DNA of 64,000 nt from Bacteroides sp. (lineage in GTDB: Bacteria; Bacteroidota; Bacteroidia; Bacteroidales; Bacteroidaceae): contig NZ_JASLER010000086.1 in the NCBI RefSeq assembly GCF_030151085.1, positions 1 through 64,000 on the forward strand. Reading direction: 5' to 3'. Made by a program: the position numbers and the translations under genes. Below the pieces are notes generated by a model that was not told the DNA's origin, made no database searches, and saw only the letters and a program-made list of their open reading frames with translations. Shown here one piece after another: positions 9,058 through 18,752 of this stretch (the first letter of the stretch is position 1; each line of letters begins with the position of its first letter).

Positions 9058-11469
9058 CTAAAACTCTACTGTAACGCCTAGTGTAGGAAGGATTGTTCCG
9101 CTTTCTTGTTTCAGATATTTCATTTTATAGCGCTGTTCGTTGACGGGAGCCGAAGGATTCTCAATGATTCCTGTGCTCATAATGACATCCGCTTGCTTTA
9201 GTTTGTTGCCGGTAATGTTTTGTATATCCAGATAGATTCCTACCATGCAACGGCGGAAGTAGAAAGACTTGTCTACACGCAAATCGAATTGAGCAAAATT
9301 AGGAAGCCGCTCTGTGTTGTAGCGGGAGTAATCATAATAAGGTTGGCCTTTGGCATCCCAGGCTTCTACCAGTGAGGATTTCTCAATATCGTATGGGGTG
9401 TAAGGTGCCCCTCCGATATAACTTACTTTGCCACCTATACTCCAGCGTCGGGGCAGATTGTAAGTGCCGCTCATATTAAGAATAAAACGATTGTCCCATG
9501 CCGATGAAATATATTCGGCTTCCGAACGGTTGCGGTATTCGCTGCGGAACAGGGTGAAAGAAGAGACGAGGTTGAACCTGCCTGATGCTTGCCATCGAAA
9601 CATGTTTTCCAAACCGTATGCTCTGCCGTTGGCGGTGGAGGCGAGTGCTTCGTTGCCTACCACACCGTAGTCATTGCCTTTGCATGCCAGTGGGATATTG
9701 TCTTGCAAGGAGAGGGGAATACGGTTGTAACGCTTAAAGAAACCTTCGGCCGATACCATGAAACGGTCTTCATAATGCCAATCCAAACCGATGCTGCTTT
9801 CCAGCACTTGCATGTATTTCAGGTTCTTATTCAGGTAAATGCCATCGTTATCTTTAAAACCTAAAGCGGTGTAGGGAGGCAACTGGTGGTATAACCCGGC
9901 ATTTCCGCTTAATGTCCATTGTGGGGTAAGTTTGTAGGAGGCGGAGAGGCGGGGGGATAGTTGTTTCCAAGGTTGCTTCATTTCGCTGCTATACGTGTTG
10001 CCATCCATGCGTATGCCGGCAGAGAGTGCCAGACGTTTGTTGGCAGTGGTATAATCGGAGGAAAAGAAAGCTCCCCAACTGAAAATGTTGAGAGAGGTTT
10101 CGTAAATGGATAGTATACCTGAATTGCCGAATATCTTCTGACGGGAGTTGTTACTATATATGGAGTTGTTCAGTTCTCCTCCTTCACGCAAAGTCCATTG
10201 TCCAAGATTGGTCTGGTTTTCGAAGCGTAAAGTTGTCTTCTGCTCTACTGAACGAAGGCGCAGGGTAAGGTTATCTTCCGAAGAGTCGTCGTTGTTGCGA
10301 TACTTGATGTTACGGTTATTCAGATAGTTGTGGCTCAGGGTGAGAGATTGTACATGCTTGCCGCTGTAATGTCGGTAAGATGCTCCCAAGGTAAAGGTTT
10401 CCTGATTGATGGTTGGCAGGTAGCTCAGCAGATATTCTGCATCCTCTCCTTTTTCATCTGTGTTCAGTTTCATTTTATCAATACCTACCAAGCCGAGAAG
10501 CGTCAGCTCGTCGTGTTCGGAAAACTTGGTTTTCACTTTGAATTGTCCGTCTATGAAATTGGGTAGGAAAGGGAGTCCCAAAGCCTTGAACAAGAGTTGC
10601 AGATACGACTGGCGGGCAGAAAAAAGATAAGTGGTGCGATCACTTAAATGTCCCGTTCCGCTTAATGAAACTTCGGATGCACCGATGGTAGCCTTGAACG
10701 CTTGTTTGTCGGGATTACCGTCTTTTAGCCGGAAATCAAGAACAGAACTCAGCGCACCGGAACGGTTAGCGGGGAAAGCACCTGTATAAAAGGTGATTTC
10801 ACGTATTAAGTCAGCATTGACAATACTAACCGGACCTCCTGAAGCGCCTTGTGTAGCAAAGTGGTTGATGTTGGGTATCTCAATACCATCCATGTAGAAA
10901 CGATTCTCCGAAGGTGAGCCACCGCGTACAATCAAGTCATTTCGATAACCGATGGGGGAGAAAGAAACACCGGGATAGGAGCGGACTATACGTGAAACAT
11001 CCCGGTTGGCTCCCGGACTTTTCTCTATTTCCTGCAAGCCAATGATGCGCATGCTTACCGGACTTTCCAAGCTTCGCCTGAAAGGTGAAGGCATGACAAC
11101 TACGGTTGATAGCATATTGGCATCTTCCTCCATCTCTATTTCAATGAACGGGGTGGAGGCAGACACTATATATTCGGAAGTAGAAACTGTGTGATACCCT
11201 ATGCACGAGGCTTCAAAACGATAAATACCCGGAGGTACTTGTTCTATACGAAATACACCAAGCGAATCGGTAGATGCGCCTTTTCCGGGTATGCCGGTTA
11301 CAAATACATTGGCATAGCCAACGGGACGACGGGATTGCTTGTCGATAACCTTTCCACGGACGGGATAGGTTACGGGAGCAATCCTGGCATTCGCTATCTG
11401 ACTGATGCTTAATACAAGCAACAGGAATAGCATAAACACAAATTCAACCTTGTTCCGCATAGTAATCAC
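9058..11469 (-). CDS. TonB-dependent outer membrane receptor
   Basis: An 803-residue outer-membrane transporter. After a signal peptide (about 1-28) come a carboxypeptidase-regulatory-like domain (about 33-115, beginning PVRGKVIDKQSRRPVGYANV), a plug domain (about 120-235, with YRNDLIVRGGSPSENRFYMDG) and a long beta-barrel ending in the C-terminal phenylalanine of TVEF. It is shorter than SusC-type glycan receptors and no susD partner is adjacent, so it belongs to the general class. Its gene starts 17 bp after fcl, making it the third gene of a gmd-fcl operon. Ligand unknown; the operon hints at cell-surface glycan or envelope biology, which is inference. Confidence 0.9.
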   Translation of the reverse strand: MITMRNKVEFVFMLFLLLVLSISQIANARIAPVTYPVRGKVIDKQSRRPVGYANVFVTGIPGKGASTDSLGVFRIEQVPPGIYRFEASCIGYHTVSTSEYIVSASTPFIEIEMEEDANMLSTVVVMPSPFRRSLESPVSMRIIGLQEIEKSPGANRDVSRIVRSYPGVSFSPIGYRNDLIVRGGSPSENRFYMDGIEIPNINHFATQGASGGPVSIVNADLIREITFYTGAFPANRSGALSSVLDFRLKDGNPDKQAFKATIGASEVSLSGTGHLSDRTTYLFSARQSYLQLLFKALGLPFLPNFIDGQFKVKTKFSEHDELTLLGLVGIDKMKLNTDEKGEDAEYLLSYLPTINQETFTLGASYRHYSGKHVQSLTLSHNYLNNRNIKYRNNDDSSEDNLTLRLRSVEQKTTLRFENQTNLGQWTLREGGELNNSIYSNNSRQKIFGNSGILSIYETSLNIFSWGAFFSSDYTTANKRLALSAGIRMDGNTYSSEMKQPWKQLSPRLSASYKLTPQWTLSGNAGLYHQLPPYTALGFKDNDGIYLNKNLKYMQVLESSIGLDWHYEDRFMVSAEGFFKRYNRIPLSLQDNIPLACKGNDYGVVGNEALASTANGRAYGLENMFRWQASGRFNLVSSFTLFRSEYRNRSEAEYISSAWDNRFILNMSGTYNLPRRWSIGGKVSYIGGAPYTPYDIEKSSLVEAWDAKGQPYYDYSRYNTERLPNFAQFDLRVDKSFYFRRCMVGIYLDIQNITGNKLKQADVIMSTGIIENPSAPVNEQRYKMKYLKQESGTILPTLGVTVEF

Positions 11470-11486
11470 TAATCACTAAACACTAA

Positions 11487-12563
11487 TCACTCCCCAAGAT
11501 ACCAATCATACATCCGTTGTACCCCTTCTTCAATTTCCACTTTATGGTGCCAGCCCAAGGAATGAAGTTTGGAGGGATCGGTCAACTTACGCATGGTACC
11601 GTCGGGTTTAGTGCTGTCGAAGGAAAGTTTTCCTTGATAGCCTACGGTAGAAACAATTAACTCAGCCAGTTGTTTGATGGATATCTCTTTGCCTGTACCG
11701 ATGTTGATATGGCAGTTGCGAATGTCTTTATCACCTTGTTTATAGGTATCTTTGAAGTCTACTTGTTCCATGACGAAGACGCTGGCATCTGCCATCTCCT
11801 CGCTCCAAAGGAACTCATGCAGAGGAGTACCGGTACCCCAAAGTTTCACTTCTTCTTCGCTGATTCCATATTTGTTCAGGATGCGTAGAATTTCTTCTTT
11901 GTTGTTTTCACCGCTGGTGCCTTCTACCGGGCGGAGGTTCATATCCCGGCGTACAGCATCCCAGTCATTCTGTTTCAGGCAATGGGCAAGGTGTATTTTG
12001 CGAATCATGGCGGGAAGCACATGGCTACGTTCCAGGTCGAAATTATCATTAGGACCGTAAAGATTAGTGGGCATTACGGCAATGTAGTTTGTGCCATATT
12101 GCAGGTTGAAACTTTCGCACATTTTCAGTCCGGCAATTTTGGCGATGGCGTATGGCTCGTTAGTATATTCCAGCGGAGAGGTGAGCAGGGCATCTTCCTT
12201 CATGGGTTGCTCGGCATCACGAGGGTAGATGCAAGTACTTCCCAGGAAAAGAAGCTTTTTCACATTGTGGCGGAAGCTTTCACCGATAATGTTTTGCTGT
12301 ATTTGCAGGTTCTTGTAGATAAAGTCGGCACGGTAGATGCTGTTTGCCATGATACCACCTACAAAGGCGGCGGCAAGGAAGACGTATTCCGGCTGTTCTT
12401 CATCGAAGAACTTGCGAACGGCTACTCCATCGAGCAGGTCAAGTTCTTTGTGGCTTTTGCCTACAAGATTGGTATATCCTTTCTCTTGCAGGTTTTTCCA
12501 AATAGCAGAACCTACCAATCCACGATGACCTGCGATGTATATTTTTGCGTTTTTGTCTAACAT
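11487..12563 (-). CDS. fcl: GDP-L-fucose synthase
   Basis: A 358-residue extended short-chain dehydrogenase that epimerises and reduces GDP-4-keto-6-deoxymannose to GDP-L-fucose with NADPH. Visible motifs are the Rossmann glycine motif GHRGLVGSAIW at 12-22, the catalytic YAIAK, and CIYPRDAEQP. It is about 35 residues longer than the E. coli enzyme because of an insertion containing NLRPVEGTSGENNKEE, which I believe is common in Bacteroidetes enzymes. It lies 18 bp downstream of gmd, so the two steps from GDP-mannose to GDP-fucose are coupled. GDP-fucose feeds capsule and protein O-glycosylation in this group. Confidence 0.96.
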   Translation of the reverse strand: MLDKNAKIYIAGHRGLVGSAIWKNLQEKGYTNLVGKSHKELDLLDGVAVRKFFDEEQPEYVFLAAAFVGGIMANSIYRADFIYKNLQIQQNIIGESFRHNVKKLLFLGSTCIYPRDAEQPMKEDALLTSPLEYTNEPYAIAKIAGLKMCESFNLQYGTNYIAVMPTNLYGPNDNFDLERSHVLPAMIRKIHLAHCLKQNDWDAVRRDMNLRPVEGTSGENNKEEILRILNKYGISEEEVKLWGTGTPLHEFLWSEEMADASVFVMEQVDFKDTYKQGDKDIRNCHINIGTGKEISIKQLAELIVSTVGYQGKLSFDSTKPDGTMRKLTDPSKLHSLGWHHKVEIEEGVQRMYDWYLGE

Positions 12564-12581
12564 AATAATCTCAATTTATTT

Positions 12582-13658
12582 CTAATCTTCTTTGCTTCTT
12601 AAGTGCAACTTCTTCACGAATTTCATGTCGTGTGCCGCCATGATACGTACCAGTTCTTCGAAACTGGTTTGTCTGGGGTTCCAGCCCAGCAATGTTCTGG
12701 CTTTGGTGGGGTCTCCTAAGAGTTGCTCTACTTCTGCCGGACGGAAGTACTTAGGGTCAACTTCTACAAGCACTTTGCCGGTTTTCACATCGATACCTTT
12801 TTCATTAACTCCTTTACCTTCCCAAAGCAGTTCGATACCTACTTCTTTGAATGCCAAAGTAGCGAACTCACGAACGGTATGCATTTCACCGGTAGCGATG
12901 ACGAAATCTTCCGGGGTATCGTGTTGCAGGATGAGCCACATACATTCTACGTAATCTTTGGCATATCCCCAGTCACGCAATGAATCGAGGTTACCCAGGT
13001 ATAGCTTATCTTGAAAACCTTGTGCGATACGAGCGGCAGCAAGTGTTATTTTGCGGGTTACGAAAGTCTCGCCACGGCGTTCGCTTTCATGATTGAACAG
13101 AATGCCGTTAACGGCAAACATTCCATAGCTTTCGCGATAGTTCTTGGTGATCCAGAAACCGTATTGCTTGGCTACGCCATATGGACTGCGGGGATAGAAC
13201 GGTGTCGTCTCTTTTTGAGGAACTTCCTGCACTTTGCCGAACAGCTCGGAGGTGGATGCCTGATATATTTTTGTTTTCTTCTCCATACCCAGAATGCGAA
13301 CAGCTTCGAGCATGCGCAGAGTACCTACGGCATCGGTCTCAGCAGTGTATTCGGGCACATCGAAGGAGACTTTTACATGGCTCTGTGCGGCCAGATTGTA
13401 TATTTCATCGGGTTGAACTTGTTGAATAATGCGGATGAGCGAACTACTGTCCGTCAAGTCACCGTAGTGCAAGTTGACGGTACGTTTCTGCTTCATGTCA
13501 CGTACCCACTCGTCAAAGTAGAGGTGTTCGATGCGTCCTGTATTGAAGGAGGAGGAACGGCGCAAGATACCATGTACCTCATATCCTTTTTGTAAAAGGA
13601 ATTCGGCAAGGAACGAACCGTCCTGCCCGGTAATTCCGGAAATAAGAGCTTTCTTCAT
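12582..13658 (-). CDS. gmd: GDP-mannose 4,6-dehydratase
   Basis: A 358-residue NADP-dependent dehydratase that converts GDP-mannose to GDP-4-keto-6-deoxymannose. Motifs: [15 protein letters not shown] at 8-22 (cofactor binding), catalytic YGVAK, and [17 protein letters not shown] for nucleotide-sugar binding. Length fits the family. It is the first gene of gmd-fcl-TonB receptor, with a likely promoter at 13694-13724. Confidence 0.97.
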   Translation of the reverse strand: MKKALISGITGQDGSFLAEFLLQKGYEVHGILRRSSSFNTGRIEHLYFDEWVRDMKQKRTVNLHYGDLTDSSSLIRIIQQVQPDEIYNLAAQSHVKVSFDVPEYTAETDAVGTLRMLEAVRILGMEKKTKIYQASTSELFGKVQEVPQKETTPFYPRSPYGVAKQYGFWITKNYRESYGMFAVNGILFNHESERRGETFVTRKITLAAARIAQGFQDKLYLGNLDSLRDWGYAKDYVECMWLILQHDTPEDFVIATGEMHTVREFATLAFKEVGIELLWEGKGVNEKGIDVKTGKVLVEVDPKYFRPAEVEQLLGDPTKARTLLGWNPRQTSFEELVRIMAAHDMKFVKKLHLRSKED

Positions 13659-13693
13659 TCTGAATTATTTTTGTTTACTGTTTTTGTAGGGGG

Positions 13694-13724
13694 CAAAATT
13701 CGTCATTTTTTGTGAGATGACAAA
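13694..13724 (-). promoter_or_regulatory. Probable promoter of gmd-fcl operon
   Basis: On the minus strand, TTTG (13721-13724), a 19-bp spacer and GAATTTTG (13694-13701). The -7 element differs from TAnnTTTG at one fixed position. The leader would be about 30 nt. Confidence 0.55.
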
Positions 13725-13737
13725 ACTTATATAGTGA

Positions 13738-14919
13738 TTAGTGATCAGCCGGACAAATCTGTTTTTTCCCTAGTACCTTGTCAATCACCAATGCAATTGC
13801 TCCATCGCCTGTAACATTACAAGCTGTTCCGAAACTATCCATCGCAATGTAGAGTGCAATCATCAACGCTTGTGCCGATTCATCAAATCCCAGCATGGAT
13901 TGCAGAATGCCCAATGCTGCCATGATAGCACCACCCGGAACGCCCGGAGCAGCCACCATTGTAATACCCAACATAAAGATGAAGCCTGCAAATAATGAGA
14001 AATCGTGTGGCATGCCCTGCATAATCATCAAAGCCAATGCGCATGCCACAATCTTCAACGTGCTGCCCGATAAGTGGATAGTAGCGCAGAGCGGAATGAC
14101 GAAACCGGCAATGTCCGCAGACACCCCGTTCTTCTTCGTCTGTTCCAGTGTTACCGGAATGGTGGCGGCAGAAGATTGGGTTCCTAACGCCGTAAAATAT
14201 GCGGGCAACATTCTACCTAAAAGTTTAAAAGGATTTCTGTGTACAAATAATGCCGCAATGCAATACTGGAATACCAACAGGAAAATATGCAGCAGGAAGA
14301 TGACTCCGATTATCTTGATAAATACCATCAGTATGCCGAACACTTGTCCGGAATGAGTCATGTTGAGGAAAATACCGAATATATAAATGGGTAATAAAGG
14401 AAGGATTACTGCACTTATCATCTTGACGATAATCTCCTGAAAATCGCGTGCTACATTCTTTAGTGCATCGCTCCGTAATTGTGCCAATCCAAGTCCTAAA
14501 GTGAAGGCCAGTACCAGTGCCGTCATCACATTCATTAAAGAGGGGATAGCTACCGAAAAATAAGGTAAAATACCTTGCGCTTCACTCACTTGTTCAAGAG
14601 GGGCTCCGGGTGTGATGAGTGAAGGAAAAAACGCCATACCTGTAAAATAAGATAGAAATCCGGAAAAGAGAGTTGCACCGTATGCAATGAACGCTGTAAC
14701 CAAAAGCATCTTTCCTGCCCCTTTACCAATATCAGCAATGGCAATCGTTACTAATCCCAAAATAATGAGCGGAATAGAAAAGTTCAAGAATTCACTGAAG
14801 ATGCCGTTAAAGGTTACAAACAGACGCACTAGCGGTGCGGGAAGAAAATTTCCGAATAGAATACCCAGGATAATAGCGATAATAATACGCGGCAATAAAC
14901 CGATATGGATCTTTTTCAT
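13738..14919 (-). CDS. Dicarboxylate/amino acid:cation symporter (SLC1 type)
   Basis: A 393-residue inner-membrane transporter of the sodium:dicarboxylate symporter family. It starts with MKKIHIGLLPRIIIAI and carries the expected run of helices, the serine-rich segment LGTQSSAATIPVT (hairpin 1 region), PLCATIHLSGST (in place of the usual NMDGT segment) and the C-terminal AMDSFGTACNVTGDGA (hairpin 2 region). It is on the short side for the family. Substrate is not determined; serine/threonine or a dicarboxylate would fit. Transcribed divergently from gnd, with a TACTTTTG -7 element at 14962-14969 on the minus strand. Confidence 0.85.
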   Translation of the reverse strand: MKKIHIGLLPRIIIAIILGILFGNFLPAPLVRLFVTFNGIFSEFLNFSIPLIILGLVTIAIADIGKGAGKMLLVTAFIAYGATLFSGFLSYFTGMAFFPSLITPGAPLEQVSEAQGILPYFSVAIPSLMNVMTALVLAFTLGLGLAQLRSDALKNVARDFQEIIVKMISAVILPLLPIYIFGIFLNMTHSGQVFGILMVFIKIIGVIFLLHIFLLVFQYCIAALFVHRNPFKLLGRMLPAYFTALGTQSSAATIPVTLEQTKKNGVSADIAGFVIPLCATIHLSGSTLKIVACALALMIMQGMPHDFSLFAGFIFMLGITMVAAPGVPGGAIMAALGILQSMLGFDESAQALMIALYIAMDSFGTACNVTGDGAIALVIDKVLGKKQICPADH

Positions 14920-14961
14920 AAGCTTTAAGATTACACTTTAATGTGATTGACCTATCGATTG

Positions 14962-14969
14962 CAAAAGTA
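14962..14969 (-). promoter_or_regulatory. -7 element for the symporter gene
   Basis: Minus-strand TACTTTTG matches TAnnTTTG. No TTTG is present at 19-21 bp upstream, so only the -7 half is convincing. Confidence 0.4.
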
Positions 14970-15046
14970 ATATTTTATTTTCGAAATTCATACGAACAAA
15001 TGGCATGAGCATTTTGTTTCATAACAAAGACAAAATTTACAAGTAT

Positions 15047-16522
15047 ATGGAGAATATAAATAAAACAGACATTGGACTTATCGGGCTGGCTGTGATGGGA
15101 GAAAACCTTGCACTTAATATGGCGGATAAAGGATGGAATGTTTCAGTCTACAATCGAACTGTGCCCGGAGTAGAGGAAGGAGTAGTGGAACGTTTCATTA
15201 ACGGTCGTGCCAAAGGTAAAAGTATTGAAGGCTTTACAGACATCGCCGATTTTGTAGCATCTATTGCTACTCCCCGTAAAATAATGATGATGGTTCGTGC
15301 CGGTAGTGCGGTGGACGAATTGATGGAACAGCTATTTCCCCTTTTATCAGAAGGTGATATTTTAATAGACGGTGGTAACTCCAATTACGAAGATACCAAT
15401 CGTCGGGTTGTACTTGCCGAGAAAAAAGGTTTCCGTTTCGTAGGTGCCGGTGTTTCCGGTGGAGAAGAAGGGGCGTTGAACGGCGCTTCCATTATGCCGG
15501 GCGGTTCGGAGAGTGCTTGGGAAGAAGTAAAACCTATCTTACAAAGTATAGCAGCAAAAGCATCGGACGGTACTCCGTGTTGCGGGTGGGTAGGGCCGGC
15601 TGGCTCAGGACACTTTGTTAAGATGATTCATAACGGCATTGAATATGGTGATATGCAGTTGATTGCCGAGGCTTACTGGGTGATGAAGAAACTGCTCGAT
15701 TTGAATAATGAACAAATGGCTCAGGTGTTCTCCTATTGGAATGAAGGCAAATTGCGTAGTTATCTGATTGAGATAACTGCCAATATCTTACGTCATAAAG
15801 ACAAAACCGGAGATTATCTGATAGATAAAATACTTGATACGGCTGGGCAGAAAGGTACTGGCAAATGGTCGGTTATCAATGCAATGGAACTGGGTATGCC
15901 GTTGGGACTGATTGCTACAGCGGTATTCGAACGTAGTCTATCAGCTCAAAAGAGTTTGCGTGAAACTGCTTCCAAGCAATTTGTAACCCACCACTCACAG
16001 GTCGTATACAACAAACCGGATATGGTGAAAGATATCTATTCCGCTTTATACGCCTCCAAACTAGTGTCATACGCACAAGGATTTGCTGTATTGCAGCGCG
16101 CTTCCGACGCTTTTGGCTGGAATCTTGATTTAGCTTCCATCGCCCGTATGTGGCGGGGAGGTTGTATTATCCGCAGTATCTTCCTGAATGATATTGCAGC
16201 AGCATTTGAGGCCAAAGAGAAACCCAAACATCTTTTATTGGCACCTTACTTCAAAGAAGAGATGCAACAATTACTTGTCGGTTGGAAGCAACTAGTGGCA
16301 CAAACCATGAAAGAAGAACTTCCGGTGCCGGCTTTCTCTTCTGCATTGAACTATTTCTATTCACTTATATCAGCGAAGTTGCCAGCTAATATGATTCAGG
16401 CGCAACGTGATTATTTCGGTGCGCACACTTTTGAAAGAGTGGATGAACTTCGCGGACAATTCTTCCATGAAAACTGGACAGGACATGGAGGCGATACAAA
16501 GTCGGGAAGTTACAATGTATAA
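15047..16522 (+). CDS. gnd: 6-phosphogluconate dehydrogenase (decarboxylating)
   Basis: A 491-residue cytoplasmic enzyme that oxidises and decarboxylates 6-phosphogluconate to ribulose 5-phosphate. The NADP-binding segment GLIGLAVMGENLALN lies near the N-terminus. GAGVSGGEEGA, the catalytic region GHFVKMIHNGIEYGDMQ and GTGKW follow. I chose ATG 15047 because it places the Rossmann segment at the usual distance from the start; the in-frame ATG at 15005 would add 14 residues of unlike character. First gene of gnd-zwf-pgl, the three enzymes of the oxidative pentose phosphate branch, here ordered opposite to the pathway. Confidence 0.96.
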   Translation: MENINKTDIGLIGLAVMGENLALNMADKGWNVSVYNRTVPGVEEGVVERFINGRAKGKSIEGFTDIADFVASIATPRKIMMMVRAGSAVDELMEQLFPLLSEGDILIDGGNSNYEDTNRRVVLAEKKGFRFVGAGVSGGEEGALNGASIMPGGSESAWEEVKPILQSIAAKASDGTPCCGWVGPAGSGHFVKMIHNGIEYGDMQLIAEAYWVMKKLLDLNNEQMAQVFSYWNEGKLRSYLIEITANILRHKDKTGDYLIDKILDTAGQKGTGKWSVINAMELGMPLGLIATAVFERSLSAQKSLRETASKQFVTHHSQVVYNKPDMVKDIYSALYASKLVSYAQGFAVLQRASDAFGWNLDLASIARMWRGGCIIRSIFLNDIAAAFEAKEKPKHLLLAPYFKEEMQQLLVGWKQLVAQTMKEELPVPAFSSALNYFYSLISAKLPANMIQAQRDYFGAHTFERVDELRGQFFHENWTGHGGDTKSGSYNV

Positions 16523-16542
16523 TCTCCATTATAAACAGGGCT

Positions 16543-18039
16543 ATGAGTAAATTTGTAATGATAATATTTGGTGCATCAGGCGATTTGACAAAACGCAAAC
16601 TGATGCCCGCACTCTATACTTTATATAATGATGGACGCTTACCGGATGGATTTTCCATATTGGGAATTGGGCGTACCGAATATTCGGACAGTCATTATCA
16701 AGAGTATATTTATAACGAGTTAGTTAAGTATGTAGCATCTAAGGAACAGGTAGAGGAGAAGATGAAAGACTTTTGTAGTCATTTGTCTTATCTTACTTTA
16801 GATCCGGCTGAGGCTGAAGGATATCATATGCTTGATAAACGTTTGCAAGAATTGACCGGTGAAAACAAACCGGATAACTTGTTGTATTATCTCGCCACTC
16901 CTCCTTCTTTGTATGGAGTTATTCCACTTCATCTGAAAGCTGCCCATCTGAATCGTCCACAATCACGTATTGTTGTGGAGAAACCGTTTGGATATGATCT
17001 GGAATCTGCAAAGAAACTAAACAAGATTTATGCTTCCGTGTTCAAGGAACATCAGATCTACCGTATCGATCATTTCCTGGGCAAGGAAACTGCACAAAAT
17101 ATTCTGGCTTTTCGTTTTGCTAATGGCATTTTTGAACCCTTGTGGAATCGTAACTATATAGATTATGTAGAAATTACTGCGGTTGAGAATTTAGGTATTG
17201 AGCAACGTGGAGGTTTCTACGATGGTACCGGTGCACTCCGTGATATGGTACAGAATCACTTGATACAGCTTGTTGCTCTTACCGCAATGGAACCTCCTGC
17301 TATTTTCAATGCCGATAATTTCCGTAATGAAGTGGTGAAAGTCTATGAGTCGCTTGCTCCGCTGACCGAAGAAGATTTGGAGGAGCATATTGTTCGTGGA
17401 CAATATACTGCATCGGGCAAGAAACCGGGCTACCGGGAAGAGAAAAATATACCACCCGACTCTCGTACGGAAACATATATCGCTATGAAAATCGGTATCA
17501 ATAACTGGCGGTGGAATGGCGTTCCTTTCTACATTCGAACAGGAAAACAGATGCCTACAAAAGTTACGGAGATCGTTGTTCATTTCCGTGAAACCCCACA
17601 TCAGATGTTCCGTTGCGAAGGTGGGCATTGCCCGCGTGCCAATAAACTGATACTTCGGTTGCAGCCCAATGAAGGTATTGTGCTGAAGTTCGGGATGAAG
17701 GTGCCCGGACCGGGGTTTGATGTCAAGCAAGTAATGATGGACTTCAGTTATGATAAGTTGGGAGGTTTGCCAACCGGTGACGCATACGCCCGCTTGATTG
17801 AAGATTGCATTCAAGGAGATCCCACCCTATTTACCCGTAGTGATGCTGTAGAAGCTTCCTGGCGTTTCTTCGATCCGGTATTGAAATACTGGAAAGAGCA
17901 TCCGGATGCTCCGTTATACGGTTATCCCGTAGGTACATGGGGACCCTTAGAAAGTGAGGCTATGATGCATGAACATGGCGCTGATTGGACTAATCCATGC
18001 AAGAATTTAACAAACACAGATGAATATTGTGAGTTATGA
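16543..18039 (+). CDS. zwf: Glucose-6-phosphate 1-dehydrogenase
   Basis: A 498-residue enzyme that oxidises glucose 6-phosphate to 6-phosphogluconolactone and produces NADPH. It has the N-terminal cofactor motif GASGDLTKRKLMPALY and the active-site signature RIDHFLGKE at about 173-181. EKPFGYDL precedes the active site. Length fits the family. It starts 20 bp after gnd and overlaps pgl by 4 bp, so translation of the two is probably coupled. Confidence 0.97.
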   Translation: MSKFVMIIFGASGDLTKRKLMPALYTLYNDGRLPDGFSILGIGRTEYSDSHYQEYIYNELVKYVASKEQVEEKMKDFCSHLSYLTLDPAEAEGYHMLDKRLQELTGENKPDNLLYYLATPPSLYGVIPLHLKAAHLNRPQSRIVVEKPFGYDLESAKKLNKIYASVFKEHQIYRIDHFLGKETAQNILAFRFANGIFEPLWNRNYIDYVEITAVENLGIEQRGGFYDGTGALRDMVQNHLIQLVALTAMEPPAIFNADNFRNEVVKVYESLAPLTEEDLEEHIVRGQYTASGKKPGYREEKNIPPDSRTETYIAMKIGINNWRWNGVPFYIRTGKQMPTKVTEIVVHFRETPHQMFRCEGGHCPRANKLILRLQPNEGIVLKFGMKVPGPGFDVKQVMMDFSYDKLGGLPTGDAYARLIEDCIQGDPTLFTRSDAVEASWRFFDPVLKYWKEHPDAPLYGYPVGTWGPLESEAMMHEHGADWTNPCKNLTNTDEYCEL

Positions 18040-18752
18040 AAAGTTATGTTTACAGTACGGCTACAGAAACGGCACATGCACTAATTAAGCATCTTATTGC
18101 AATGATGGGGCGTGAGCCGGGAAAGATTTTTTATTTTGCGTTTAGTGGTGGAACTACTCCTTCACTGATGTTTGATATTTGGGCACATGAATATAAAAAG
18201 ATAACACCTTGGCAACGAATGCGTATTTATTGGGTAGATGAACGATGTGTACCTCCCGATGATTCGGATAGTAATTATGGTACTATGCGGCGTCTGTTGC
18301 TGGATGAAGTAGGAATGCCTGATGAATTTATTTATCCTATCTTTGGAAATTATCCGCCGGAAAGTGAAGCAAAGCGTTACTCTGCGTTAGTAAACCGTAC
18401 AGTACCTCTTTGGCGTGGATTTCCAACCTTTGATGCTATTTTACTAGGTGCGGGAGATGATGGACATACCTCTTCCATCTTCCCGGGACAAGAGTATCTA
18501 TTGTCTTCTTTTCAACCTTACGAAGTGAGTACTAACCCTTATAATGGGCAGTTGCGTATTGCCATGACGGGTTGTCTTCTATTTGCTGCTAAAAGACTGA
18601 TATTTTTTATTACAGGAAAGAGTAAAGCGGAAGTTGTTCACGACATTCTCGATTCGGGTGATACAGGGCCAGCGGCTTATGTAGCACACCATGCCGAGAA
18701 TGTCGAGCTATATATGGATGTTCTGGCTGAGCAGAAAGAGGGGACTATTTAG
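18036..18752 (+). CDS. pgl: 6-phosphogluconolactonase (DevB/SOL type)
   Basis: A 238-residue hydrolase that opens 6-phosphogluconolactone to 6-phosphogluconate. Sugar-phosphate isomerase-fold motifs are clear: FSGGTTPSLMF near the N-terminus, YWVDERCVPPDDSDSNYG in the middle, and LGAGDDGHTSSIFPG. It overlaps zwf (ATGA) and ends the operon. Its 3' end overlaps the convergent YhiM-like gene by 8 bp, with no terminator between them. Confidence 0.95.
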   Translation: MKSYVYSTATETAHALIKHLIAMMGREPGKIFYFAFSGGTTPSLMFDIWAHEYKKITPWQRMRIYWVDERCVPPDDSDSNYGTMRRLLLDEVGMPDEFIYPIFGNYPPESEAKRYSALVNRTVPLWRGFPTFDAILLGAGDDGHTSSIFPGQEYLLSSFQPYEVSTNPYNGQLRIAMTGCLLFAAKRLIFFITGKSKAEVVHDILDSGDTGPAAYVAHHAENVELYMDVLAEQKEGTI

